Below are positions 34,732 to 43,215 of a DNA stretch of 64,000 nucleotides, piece by piece (the first letter of the stretch is position 1; each line of letters opens with the position of its first letter). Position numbers and translations under genes: made by a program. This stretch comes from an uncultured Gammaproteobacteria bacterium (GTDB taxonomy: Bacteria > Pseudomonadota > Gammaproteobacteria > HK1): assembly GCA_958295465.1 (NCBI GenBank), contig OY282353.1, positions 310,001 through 374,000 of the forward strand, given 5' to 3'. The notes beneath the pieces were generated by a model that worked only from the letters and a program-made list of their open reading frames with translations, did not search any database and was not told where the DNA came from.

Positions 34732-37296
34732 ATGAAGTCCGGCCCTGGATCGCCGTCCGGCGCCGGCACACCCGGGGGCATGGGCTCGCCACCCGCGAGG
34801 CCGTCATTCGATTCGGGACCGCCGCCCGGCGCCGGCCCGCCGCCCGCCGCGTCTTCGGTCGCCGGCGCCGCTGCCGCGCGGCTCTCCCGGCTCGTGCGCC
34901 CGCGCAGCATCGCAGTGGTCGGTGGCCGGGAGGCTGCGCGGGTCGTCGAGCAATGCGATCGGATGGGGTTCGCCGGCGCACTGTGGCCGGTGCACCCGGA
35001 GCGCGCCACGGTGGCGGGGCGCTCCGCGTTCCGATCCGTCGCCGAGCTGCCCGCGCCGCCGGACGCCGCCTTCGTCGGCGTCAACCGCCACGCGACGGTG
35101 GAGGTCGTCGCCGCGCTCTCGCGCGCCGGCGCGGGCGGCGCGGTGTGCTACGCCTCGGGCTTCCTCGAAGCGGGCGACGGCGGCGCGCTGCAACGCGCCC
35201 TGGTCGAGGCGGCGGGAGAGATGCCGATCATCGGGCCGAACTGCTACGGGCTCATCAACTTCCTCGACGGCGCGCCGCTGTGGCCGGACCAGCACGGCGG
35301 GCGGCGGCTCGGCGCGGACGAGCGCGGCGTCGCCGTCGTCACCCAGTCGTCGAACATCGCGATCAGCCTGACCATGCAGCGCCGCGCGCTCCCCCTCGCC
35401 TACGTGGTCACCGCCGGCAACCAGGCCCAGCTCGGGGTCTCGCGCCTCGCCTCGGCCTTTCTCGAAGACGAGCGGGTGAGCGCGATCGGGCTGCACGTCG
35501 AGGGGTTCGACTCGGTCACGGGGTTCGAGGCCCTCGCCCGCGAGGCCCGCGCGCGGGCGGTGCCGGTGGTGGTCATGAAAGCCGGACGCTCGGAGCGGGG
35601 GCGGGCCGCGACGCTCAGCCATACCGCGTCCGTGGCCGGGTCCGATGCGGGTGCGGAGGCGTTCCTGCGCCGGCTCGGGTTCGCCCGCGTGCACGGCATC
35701 CCGGAACTGCTCGAAGCGCTGAAGCTGCTCCACGTGCACGGTGCCCTCGGCGGCGCGCGCCTCGGCGCGATGTGCTGCTCGGGCGGGGAGGCGGGGGTGA
35801 TCGCCGATGCCGTCGAGGGGACCGGGGTGGCCTTGCCCGACCTTGCGCCGGAGCACACCGCGGCGGTGGGCGCGACGGTGCATCCGCTGGTCACGGTCGC
35901 GAATCCGCTCGACTACCACACCTTCAGTTGGGGCGACGAGGCCGCGTTGGCCGGGACGTTCACCGCCTTCGCGCGGGCAGGGTTCGACGCGACCATGCTG
36001 GTGCTGGACTTCCCGCGCACCGACCGCTGCGAGGACGCGGAGTGGTGGGTGGCGGCCAATGCGTTCGAACGGGCCATGGACGCGGCCGGGGCCAGGGGGA
36101 TCATCGCGGCCACCCTCGGGGAGAACCTGTCGGAGGAGACGGCGGAGAAGCTGATGAAGCGCGGCATCGCCCCGCTGGCCGGGGTGCGCGAGGCGCTGAC
36201 CGCGATCGAGTGCGCGGCGGCGGTGGGGGAGGCGTGGCGTGCGCCGCCCGGCGCTCCCCTCCTCGCCGGTGGGCGCCCTTCGGGGCCGTCACACGGCGAT
36301 TCGCAGGTCCGGCATCAGCCCGGCGCTCCGCTTCCCGCCGATGAGTGTCTGTCAGGGTCGTCGCACGGTGATCCGCAGGTTCGGCACCAGCCCGGCGCTC
36401 CGCTTCCCGCCGATGAGTGCCTGCCAGGGTCGTCGCACGGCGATTCGCAGGTCCGGCATCAGCCCGGCGCTCCGCTTCCCGCCGATGAGTGTCTGCCGGG
36501 GCCGTCACACGATGATCCGCAGGTTCGGCATCAGCCCGGCGTTCCGCCCCTCGCCGATAAGTGTCTGTCGGGCGCACCGGTGCTGCTCGACGAGGCGGCG
36601 TCCAAGGCGCGGCTCGCTACGTTCGGCGTCGCGGTTCCACCGGGCGCAGTGGCGCGCAGCGAGGACGAGGCGGTGGCCGTCGCCGCTTCGCTTGGCGGCC
36701 CCGTCGCGGTGAAGGCGCTGGGCATCGCACACAAGACCGAGCGCGGGGCGGTGAGGCTGGGGCTGAGCGAACCCGGCGAGATCCGCGAGGCGGCGCGCGA
36801 GTTGCTGGCGTTGGGCATCAGTGGTGGCCGTGATGGTAGCGGCGGCAACGACGGCAGCGGTGGTGGCAACGACGACGGCGGCAGTGGCGACAGTGGCGGG
36901 GTGCTCGTCGAGCGCTTCACGCCGGACGTCGTGGCGGAGCTGATCGTGGGGCTGCACCGGGACCCCCAGCTCGGCCTGCTGCTGACGGTGGGCTCGGGGG
37001 GGACGCTCGTCGAGCTGGCCGCGGACAGCGCCACCCTGCTGCTGCCGGTATCCGAGGCCGAGGTCCGCGCGGCCTTGTCGGGACTCCGGTGCGCGCCGGT
37101 GCTCGAAGGCTATCGCGGCCGGGCGCCGGCCGACGTGGACGCGGCGGTGGCGGCGGTCCTCGGCATCGCCCGCTTCGCGGTCGAGCATCGGGATCGGCTC
37201 GAAGAGCTGGACGTCAATCCGCTCGGGGTCTGCGCCCGCGGCAGCGGCGCGGTCGCGCTCGATGCGCTCATCCGAACGCGGGAGGCTGCATCATGA
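34732..37296 (+). CDS. NDP-forming acyl-CoA ligase (fused alpha/beta) with repeat insert
   Basis: An 854-residue ADP-forming acyl-CoA synthetase. Residues 1-45 are Pro/Gly/Ser-rich. The CoA-binding domain follows (RPRSIAVVGGREAARV, IIGPNCYGLIN), then flavodoxin-like domains (VAVVTQSSNIAISLTMQRR, GRAATLSHTASVAGSD, LGAMCCSGGEAGVIADAVEG) to residue 500. An ATP-grasp beta part starts near residue 615 (LDEAASKARLATFGV) and ends EELDVNPLGVCARG. Between them, residues 505-610 are four and a half 24-residue repeats. A Gly/Asp/Ser-rich spacer interrupts the ATP-grasp at about residues 698-724. It probably activates carnitine, crotonobetaine or a related acid with ATP. It replaces the AMP-forming CaiC of E. 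coli. Confidence 0.87.
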   Translation: MKSGPGSPSGAGTPGGMGSPPARPSFDSGPPPGAGPPPAASSVAGAAAARLSRLVRPRSIAVVGGREAARVVEQCDRMGFAGALWPVHPERATVAGRSAFRSVAELPAPPDAAFVGVNRHATVEVVAALSRAGAGGAVCYASGFLEAGDGGALQRALVEAAGEMPIIGPNCYGLINFLDGAPLWPDQHGGRRLGADERGVAVVTQSSNIAISLTMQRRALPLAYVVTAGNQAQLGVSRLASAFLEDERVSAIGLHVEGFDSVTGFEALAREARARAVPVVVMKAGRSERGRAATLSHTASVAGSDAGAEAFLRRLGFARVHGIPELLEALKLLHVHGALGGARLGAMCCSGGEAGVIADAVEGTGVALPDLAPEHTAAVGATVHPLVTVANPLDYHTFSWGDEAALAGTFTAFARAGFDATMLVLDFPRTDRCEDAEWWVAANAFERAMDAAGARGIIAATLGENLSEETAEKLMKRGIAPLAGVREALTAIECAAAVGEAWRAPPGAPLLAGGRPSGPSHGDSQVRHQPGAPLPADECLSGSSHGDPQVRHQPGAPLPADECLPGSSHGDSQVRHQPGAPLPADECLPGPSHDDPQVRHQPGVPPLADKCLSGAPVLLDEAASKARLATFGVAVPPGAVARSEDEAVAVAASLGGPVAVKALGIAHKTERGAVRLGLSEPGEIREAARELLALGISGGRDGSGGNDGSGGGNDDGGSGDSGGVLVERFTPDVVAELIVGLHRDPQLGLLLTVGSGGTLVELAADSATLLLPVSEAEVRAALSGLRCAPVLEGYRGRAPADVDAAVAAVLGIARFAVEHRDRLEELDVNPLGVCARGSGAVALDALIRTREAAS
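36247..36570 (+). repeat. In-frame 72-base repeats coding 24-residue units
   Basis: Units read PGAPLPADECL, then SGSSHGDPQVRHQ with small changes, four full copies and a partial fifth (PGVPPLADKCLSGAP). Copies differ mostly by synonymous or conservative changes (GSS/GPS, HGD/HDD), so the reading frame is kept. Confidence 0.93.
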
Positions 37297-37668
37297 GAGA
37301 CGGGATCGGGGCCTGGCATGGACCGGCGAGATCGACACCGGCCCGCAAGGGGGCGCCGAGCGTGCTCGTGGCGCAGTCGCGCCGACGCCCCCGTCCGAAC
37401 GGGGGAGCCGAAGCATGAGCGTAGCGATCGGGGCTTGGCGCTCCGGGTGCGCGGGATCGACACCGGCCCGCAAGGGGGCGCCGAGCGTGCTCGTGGCGTG
37501 GTCGCGCCGACGCCCCCGTCCGAACGGGAGAGACCGAAGCATGAGCGTGGCGATCAAGGTCTGGTCCGGCCCCGAGGACCTCGCCGTCAATCCGCTTGGA
37601 GCCGCGAGCAGACGTGACGGGCTTGCGTTTGCTCTCGTTGCATTCATTCGAACGAAGGAGATGACAGC
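37297..37668 (+). repeat. Tandem array of the ligase/caiD junction
   Basis: The caiD-like start ATGAG(A/C) occurs at 37293, 37415, 37541 and, for the real gene, 37669 (spacing 122, 126, 128). Each is preceded by a copy of the ligase end. The copy nearest caiD still reads EDLAVNPLGAASRRDG and AFIRTKEMTA against the real EELDVNPLGVCARGSG and ALIRTREAAS. Copies 2 and 3 share GGGGGCGCCGAGCGTGCTCG and CCGTCCGAACGGG. Confidence 0.92.
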
Positions 37669-38451
37669 ATGAGCGAAGTGATCAGGACCCGGCGCGAGGG
37701 CGGGGTGATCGAGGTGACCCTCGACCGCCCCAAGGCGAACGCGATCGACCTCGCCACGAGCCGGATCATGGGCGAGACCTTCAAGGCGTTCCGCGACGAC
37801 CCGGAGCTGCGGGTCGCGATCGTCACCGGGGCGGGGGAGAAGTTCTTCTGCGCCGGCTGGGACCTGAAGGCGGCGGCGGGCGGGGATGCAGTCGACGGCG
37901 ACTACGGAGCCGGCGGCTTCGGGGGGTTGCAGGAGCTGCCGGGGCTCGACAAGCCGGTGATCGCCGCGGTCAACGGGATGGCGGTCGGCGGCGGGTTCGA
38001 GCTCGCACTCTCGTGCGACCTCATCCTCGCGTCGAGCACGGCGACGTTCGCGCTGCCCGAGATCCGGGCCGGCACCCTCGCCGACGCGGCGACGATCAAG
38101 CTGCCCAAGCGCATGCCCTTCCACATCGCGATGGACCTGCTGTTCACGGGCCGGTGGATGGATGCGGCGGAAGCGCACCGCTGGGGCGTGGTCAACGAGG
38201 TGCTGGAGCCCGCGAAGCTGCTCGACCGCGCGTGGGAGCTGGCGCGGCTGCTTGAAAGCGGCCCGCCGCTGGTGTTCGCGGCGATCAAGGAGGTGGTGCG
38301 CGAGGCGGAGAACCTGCGGGCCGGCGACGCCCTCAGCCGCGTGGGCAAGCGGCAGTTCCCGAGCGTGGACCGCCTCTACGACAGCGAGGACCAGATGGAG
38401 GGGTTCCGGGCCTTCGCGGAGAAACGCGACCCGGTGTGGAAGGGGCGCTGA
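37669..38451 (+). CDS. caiD: Carnitinyl-CoA dehydratase / crotonobetainyl-CoA hydratase
   Basis: A 260-residue crotonase. Similarity to E. coli CaiD as I recall it is strong along the chain: DRPKANAIDLATSRIMGETF, FRDDPELRVAIVTGAGEKFF, AGWDLKAAAGGDA, LDKPVIAAVNGMAVGGGFEL and the C-terminal AFAEKRDPVWKGR. It interconverts carnitinyl-CoA and crotonobetainyl-CoA. GAAGGAG precedes the ATG. It follows the ligase after a junction array of about 370 bases. Confidence 0.93.
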   Translation: MSEVIRTRREGGVIEVTLDRPKANAIDLATSRIMGETFKAFRDDPELRVAIVTGAGEKFFCAGWDLKAAAGGDAVDGDYGAGGFGGLQELPGLDKPVIAAVNGMAVGGGFELALSCDLILASSTATFALPEIRAGTLADAATIKLPKRMPFHIAMDLLFTGRWMDAAEAHRWGVVNEVLEPAKLLDRAWELARLLESGPPLVFAAIKEVVREAENLRAGDALSRVGKRQFPSVDRLYDSEDQMEGFRAFAEKRDPVWKGR

Positions 38452-38560
38452 TGCGTGCACCGGCGGCTTCCGCCCAAGCCCCCGCGCGGGCCGGTATCGA
38501 CCAGTGCGGCGACTCACTGGATATTGTTTTTCAAGCGCCATGCGGAAGCGAAAGATCCCA

Positions 38561-38760
38561 TGGCGATTCTCGATCACTTGAAACGGGATCTCAGGCAGAG
38601 CGGACTGGACAAGGAGGCGGCGGTCGACGTCGCAGAGGCGATTTCCCGGATCGTCAATCGGTTCAGACAGGGCGCCGTCCCGCTCAGCCGTCCCCGAACC
38701 TCCGCGCGTAGCTGGCCAACCGTGCTTGCCAGCCGGGGCGGTCGAGGATGTCGCGGTTGA
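38561..38760 (+). other. Possible gene-start fragment after caiD
   Basis: The frame MAILDHLKRDLRQSGLDKEA, AVDVAEAISRIVNRFRQ looks like a helical small protein, but it runs into the end of the convergent dehydrogenase gene and loses protein character after about codon 40. It may be a relic. Confidence 0.3.
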
Positions 38761-39733
38761 CGATTCCGTTGGGGACGCGACCCGCCATGACCGCCAGTAC
38801 CGCGCGCACGTCGGCCGCGCCGCTCCCCGCAAAGAGCTGGTCCGTCCAGCACAGCGCGTGCGGGGTGAGGATCACGTTGTCCAGCGCGAGCAAGGGATCG
38901 TCGGCGTCCGGCGGCTCCTGCTCGAACACGTCGAGTCCCGCACCGGCGATGCGGCCCTCCTGCAACACCTCGGTCAGCGCCGCCTGATCGACGATCGGCC
39001 CCCGCGCGGTGTTGACGAGGAAGGCGGTCGGCTTCATCAGCCCCAGACGGTCGGCGTTGACGAGGTGGTGGGTCTCGGACGAGAGCGGGCAGTTCACGCA
39101 GAGGAAGTCGGCTTCGCGGAAGACGCTGTCAAGATCCGTCAGGGTGACCCCCAACTCCGCCGCCAGGACCAGATCGGCGTAGGGGTCGTGGGCGATGAAC
39201 CGCATGTCGAGGGGCCGCGCGAGACGGAACATCTCGGCCCCGATGTTGCCCATGCCGACCGAGCCCAGGGTGAGCCCCACCAGGCCGATACCGTTGTGGT
39301 CGGTCTTTTCGGCCCACCCCGCCGGCCCCCGGCGGGCGAGGCGGTCCTTGGTGAAGAGCCTGCCGGCGAGCGCGAAGATGAGGGTCAGGATCGACACCGC
39401 CACCGGCCGCCGTACCCCGTCCGGGGTGATCACCACCGCCACGTCGTTGGCGCTGCACGCGGCCAGGTCCACGTTGTCGTAACCGACGCCGAACCGCGCC
39501 ACCACCGCGAGACGTCCGTCCGCGGCCAGGCTGCCGGCCCCCACCCGCGGGGTCAGGAGAATCAGTGCGTCGACGCCGGCGAGCTGCGCGGCGGAGATCT
39601 CCGGCTCGGGCTCCAGGTGGAACAGATCGACGTCGGGATGCTCCTGAAGGGGCGACAGATCGAACTCGGGAAAGGTCGGGCTGCCGTCGGGCTTGCGAAA
39701 ATCGGCGCTGAGCGCCACTCGGAACGCGGACAT
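38684..39733 (-). CDS. D-2-hydroxyacid dehydrogenase (SerA-like)
   Basis: A 349-residue NAD-dependent enzyme. The Rossmann motif is LTLGSVGMGNIGAEMFRLA at about residue 165. The catalytic Arg lies in LVNTARGPIVDQAAL, the Glu in DVFEQEPPD and the His in VILTPHALCWTD. The ATG at 39733 is chosen over the longer frame, with GGAGGGAGACACC just before it. It could reduce or oxidise a 2-hydroxyacid from side-chain breakdown next to the HpcH aldolase. The exact substrate is unknown. Confidence 0.88.
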   Translation of the reverse strand: MSAFRVALSADFRKPDGSPTFPEFDLSPLQEHPDVDLFHLEPEPEISAAQLAGVDALILLTPRVGAGSLAADGRLAVVARFGVGYDNVDLAACSANDVAVVITPDGVRRPVAVSILTLIFALAGRLFTKDRLARRGPAGWAEKTDHNGIGLVGLTLGSVGMGNIGAEMFRLARPLDMRFIAHDPYADLVLAAELGVTLTDLDSVFREADFLCVNCPLSSETHHLVNADRLGLMKPTAFLVNTARGPIVDQAALTEVLQEGRIAGAGLDVFEQEPPDADDPLLALDNVILTPHALCWTDQLFAGSGAADVRAVLAVMAGRVPNGIVNRDILDRPGWQARLASYARRFGDG

Positions 39734-39858
39734 GGTGTCTCCCTCCAGGTCTTGATCCGGCGGAGCCGGGTCAGGAGCCCGGCCCGGCATCGCCGGAACC
39801 GAACGTCGGTCGGCGAACGAGTCTCCGTCGTCTTGCCGGGGATTTCACGGATGAGGGG

Positions 39859-40638
39859 CTACTCCTCGCAGCCGTCGCGGATGGCGGACAGGCCCGCCGC
39901 CACCGCGTCGCCCAGCGCCCAGGCGTCGGCCGACCAGGCGATGAAGTCGAAGCCCTGCCTGTACAGCGCGATGCCGGTATCGGCGTCGGGCACCAGGCGC
40001 CCGAGGGAAGTGCCGGTCGCGCGTCCGGCCTCGACCACCGCGTCGATGGCTTCGAGGAACCTGGGGTGCTCGAACTCGCCGGGGATGCCGAGCGAGCAGC
40101 TCAGGTCGAAGTGGCCGACCCACAGGCAGTCCACTTCTTCCAGCGCGCCGATGGCGTGCGCGTTCCCGACCCCCTCGGCGGTCTCGATCTGCACCACGAG
40201 CATGGTGCGGCGGTTCTGTGCGGCCAGCTTCTCCATGGTCGGCCCGGCCGTGTAGCGGTCCACCGCCGAGCGCAGGATCACGCCGCGCCCGCCGGCCGGA
40301 ACGTATTTCATGGAGTGGATGATGGACTTCGCCTCATCGGCGGTGCTCACCATCGGCAACATGACGCCGTCGGCGCCTGCATCGAGGGTGCGTGCGACGT
40401 CCTTGTAGTCCCTGGAGGGCGAACGCACGATGGTCGGCAGCTCGGCGGCGCGCATGTAGGCCATGACCCGCTTCACGGTCTCGATGCCGAAGCCGCTGTG
40501 CTCGGTGTCGAGAATGGTGAATTCGCAACCCGCGTGCTTGAGGATGTAGCCGATCCCGGGGGTATCGAACTCGAAGATGAAGTGCCCGGCCTTCAACCTC
40601 CGATGGGAGGCCATGTGCTTCAGAGGTGATTCGCTCAT
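39859..40638 (-). CDS. HpcH/HpaI family aldolase
   Basis: A 259-residue class II aldolase of the phosphoenolpyruvate barrel type: FTILDTEHSGFGIETVKRVM, GADGVMLPMVSTADEAKSII, MLVVQIETAEGVGNA (metal Glu) and WVGHFDLSCSLGIPG (metal Asp). It cleaves or forms 2-oxo-4-hydroxy acids such as 4-hydroxy-2-oxo-heptanedioate. The ATG at 40638 follows GGAGAACGACG. Its upstream region is decayed repeat DNA. Confidence 0.9.
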   Translation of the reverse strand: MSESPLKHMASHRRLKAGHFIFEFDTPGIGYILKHAGCEFTILDTEHSGFGIETVKRVMAYMRAAELPTIVRSPSRDYKDVARTLDAGADGVMLPMVSTADEAKSIIHSMKYVPAGGRGVILRSAVDRYTAGPTMEKLAAQNRRTMLVVQIETAEGVGNAHAIGALEEVDCLWVGHFDLSCSLGIPGEFEHPRFLEAIDAVVEAGRATGTSLGRLVPDADTGIALYRQGFDFIAWSADAWALGDAVAAGLSAIRDGCEE

Positions 40639-41149
40639 CGTCGTTCTCCGGTGATTCCGTTCGCCAACGTTCATTCCGTCCTGCAAGGCGCGACCGCGCA
40701 GGGCCGAGGCGCGACGACGATTGCCGGTCCGCTTCCGTACCGTCCGTCGTGGCCCGGTTCGACACGACCCGCCGCAGGCTACCCCACCCTGCAACGTGCG
40801 ACCGCATACGGACGAAGGTCGATCCGATCGCCGTGGTCGTCGAACCAGGGCTGCGGCGTATCGCATCGGTCGGATCAATCGACCCCCGGTTCCGGCCCCA
40901 CTGATCCGCGAGGGCCGCGCGAACGTTCAACGCATGAATCCGGCGGCGTGCAACCGCTCGTGACGGGCCTGCCGCGGCCCGGTCGTGCCGTAGTCCCGGT
41001 TCGATGCCTGCCTCGACCGGAACGCATGTTAGATTCGCATGACGTTCTCCCGATCGATGACGCGAAGGCGCAGGAGTGTTCACCGTTTCGCGGAGATACC
41101 GGGCCGACACCGGCCTCCGGGCCGGAGCACTCGACGGAGGAGCCTGCCG
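40639..41149. other. Divergent intergenic region with degenerate repeats
   Basis: Between the aldolase and the second acyl-CoA dehydrogenase. On the minus strand GCGGTCGCGCCTTGCAGG (about 40680) recurs as GCGGTCGCACGTTGCAGG (about 40795), suggesting a decayed duplication of the aldolase 5' region. Otherwise I see no gene; both promoters should be here. Confidence 0.5.
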
Positions 41150-42337
41150 GTGATCGACTTCAGCCTGACCCCCGAGCTTGCCGCGCTCGAGGCGCGCACC
41201 GAATCCTTCATCCGCGACGTGGTCATCCCCTGCGAGAGGGACCCGCGCGAGGGCGCGCACGGGCTCGACGACTCGCTGAAGCGCGAGCTGATGGCCAAGG
41301 CGAAGGACGCGGGGCTGCTGTCGCCGCACGTCGGCGAGGAGTGGGGCGGCCTCGGGCTCGACACCCGATCCATGGCGGTGGTGTTCGAGGCGGCGGGGTA
41401 CTCGCTGCTCGGCCCGCACGCGCTCAACTGCGCCGCGCCCGACGAGGGCAACATGCACCTGCTGGAGGTCGTCGCGAACGACGATCAGAAGGAGCAGTGG
41501 CTTCGCCCGCTGGCCGCCGGCGAGATCCGCTCCTGCTTCTCGATGACCGAGCCGGGCGGCGCGGGCTCGGACCCGACCATGCTCGCGACGACCGCGCGCC
41601 AGGACGGCAACCACTGGGTGATCAGCGGCCGGAAGTGGTTCATCACCGGCTACGGGGGGGCGAAGCTCAACATCGTCATGGCCCGCACGTCCGATCGCAT
41701 CGAGCACGGCCACGGGGCGACGATGTTCCTGGTGGACAACGACGACCCCGCCATCGAGGCGATCCGCCGTCAGGAGACCCTTGAGTCGAGCTTCGCCGGC
41801 GGGCACTACGAGATCCGGTTCAACGACCTGCGGGTCCGCGCGGACCAGGTGCTCGGCGAGATCGGCGAGGGCTACCGGTACGCCCAGGTGCGGCTGGCGC
41901 CGGCGCGGCTCACCCACTGCATGAGGTGGCTCGGCGCCGCGAAGCGCGCGCACGACGTCGCCTGCGGGTATGCGGTGCGGCGCGAGGCGTTCGGCAAGCC
42001 GCTCGCCGAGCACGAAGGGGTGGGGTTCATGCTCGCGGACAACGCGCTCGACATGCACCTGGCGCGGCTCGTGATCTGGCAGGCGGCGTGGGTGCTCGAC
42101 GAGGGCGGCGAGGCCCGCCAGGAATCGTCGATGGCCAAGGTGTTCTGCTCGGAGGCGGAGTTCCGGGTCATCGACCGCTGCATGCAGATCCTGGGCGGGA
42201 TCGGGATTACCACCGACACCCTGGTCGAGCGGCTGTGGCGCGAGATCCGGCCGTTCCGGATCTACGACGGCCCCAACGAAGTCCACCGCTGGGCCATCGC
42301 CAAGCGCATCGCGAAGGCGGCGCGCTCACGCGACTGA
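41150..42337 (+). CDS. Acyl-CoA dehydrogenase
   Basis: A 395-residue FAD enzyme: SFMTEPG-type flavin motif seen as CFSMTEPGGAGSDPTM, RKWFITGYGGAKLNIVM, REAFGKPLAEHEGVGFMLAD, and QILGGIGITTDTLVERLWRE, followed by FRIYDGPNEVHRW. It belongs to the branch including ACAD10/11-like and carnitine-related dehydrogenases. It starts at GTG 41150 with ACGGAGGAG upstream. It may oxidise an acyl-CoA from the same pathway as the first dehydrogenase; the substrate is not known. Confidence 0.88.
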   Translation: MIDFSLTPELAALEARTESFIRDVVIPCERDPREGAHGLDDSLKRELMAKAKDAGLLSPHVGEEWGGLGLDTRSMAVVFEAAGYSLLGPHALNCAAPDEGNMHLLEVVANDDQKEQWLRPLAAGEIRSCFSMTEPGGAGSDPTMLATTARQDGNHWVISGRKWFITGYGGAKLNIVMARTSDRIEHGHGATMFLVDNDDPAIEAIRRQETLESSFAGGHYEIRFNDLRVRADQVLGEIGEGYRYAQVRLAPARLTHCMRWLGAAKRAHDVACGYAVRREAFGKPLAEHEGVGFMLADNALDMHLARLVIWQAAWVLDEGGEARQESSMAKVFCSEAEFRVIDRCMQILGGIGITTDTLVERLWREIRPFRIYDGPNEVHRWAIAKRIAKAARSRD

Positions 42338-42506
42338 TTTTGAGACGGCGATCCACGAAATCGGGTCAACTCCAGGCGGAGGTTCCGTCCATAGGCTTGG
42401 CCCGAAGTTTCCTGGGATTGGGGTTACGGGAAAGGGCGTAGCGTGCGGACGCTGCGACCGGCCGCTCCCCGGCTCAATTGGCACGTAACTGCGCCAGGCC
42501 ACGCCG

Positions 42507-42863
42507 TTATTCCGAATGCCCAGATCCCGTGATGCGGTAAATGCGTGTTTGGAATTCCCCGGTAAGGATATCGACGATTCGGGGGATAAGCACGCAGAGT
42601 TCCTGAACGCGCGTTCGGGAGGCGATCATTACGAACACCGGTATCGGCAGATGGTTCGGATTCTGTTGTTACTCGATCCCCCGATCGGCGGTGATGAAGG
42701 CATCGAACCCCCGCTCTGCCGCTCGTCTCAGCAAATCGCCGTTCGTGCTGCCTGCCCATCCCATCCGTTGGACGGTATGCACCTCGAACGTATCAGGGAA
42801 GAATCCGCCAAGCTGTCTCGGAACGGACTCGTCAAGCAGCAGCTTCACTGGAATGCCCGGCAA
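42507..42863 (-). pseudogene. DUF5615 (PIN-like) toxin with an in-frame stop
   Basis: The frame MPGIPVKLLLDESVPRQLGG, VQRMGWAGSTNGDLLRRAAE, DAFITADRGIE matches DUF5615 toxins. Codon 65 is TAA where relatives usually have Tyr before QQN, and the same frame then continues QQNPNHLPIPVFVMIA to a second TAA at 42507. One base separates it from a full 118-residue protein. It overlaps the DUF433 gene by 32 bases. Confidence 0.85.
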
Positions 42864-43056
42864 TTACCTCTTTGGCCCATGCGAGTACTTCGATGGCTTG
42901 GCTCCGTGAGACTGTAGGGAAGCTGTCCAGGAAGTCGTCAAGCCGGTCCCCGGCCTCCAGGTGTTCGATCAGGATACGGACAGGAACCCTTGTCCCGGAA
43001 AACACCGGCGTCCCGCCGAGGATGTCGGCCCGCCTGTCGATTACCTTGTCCGTCAT
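42832..43056 (-). CDS. DUF433 family antitoxin
   Basis: A 74-residue protein: DRRADILGGTPVFSGTRVPV and LEAGDRLDDFLDSFPTVSRS is the DUF433 helix-turn-helix signature. DUF433 and DUF5615 form toxin-antitoxin-like pairs. GGAGGAGC lies before the ATG. The partner toxin carries a nonsense codon, so this antitoxin may be an orphan. Confidence 0.92.
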   Translation of the reverse strand: MTDKVIDRRADILGGTPVFSGTRVPVRILIEHLEAGDRLDDFLDSFPTVSRSQAIEVLAWAKEVIAGHSSEAAA

Positions 43057-43215
43057 CGGTTGCTCCTCCTAACCGTGCGGTCGAATGCACGACGGCGCCT
43101 TTACCGTCGGAGTCGGCGTTGGTCGCCCCCGAAGCGCGGGCCATGATGCACCCATGACGAAACGCAAGCTGCCCATCCTGTCGGGGAAACGGTGCCGTTG
43201 CCGGGCCGCTCCTCG

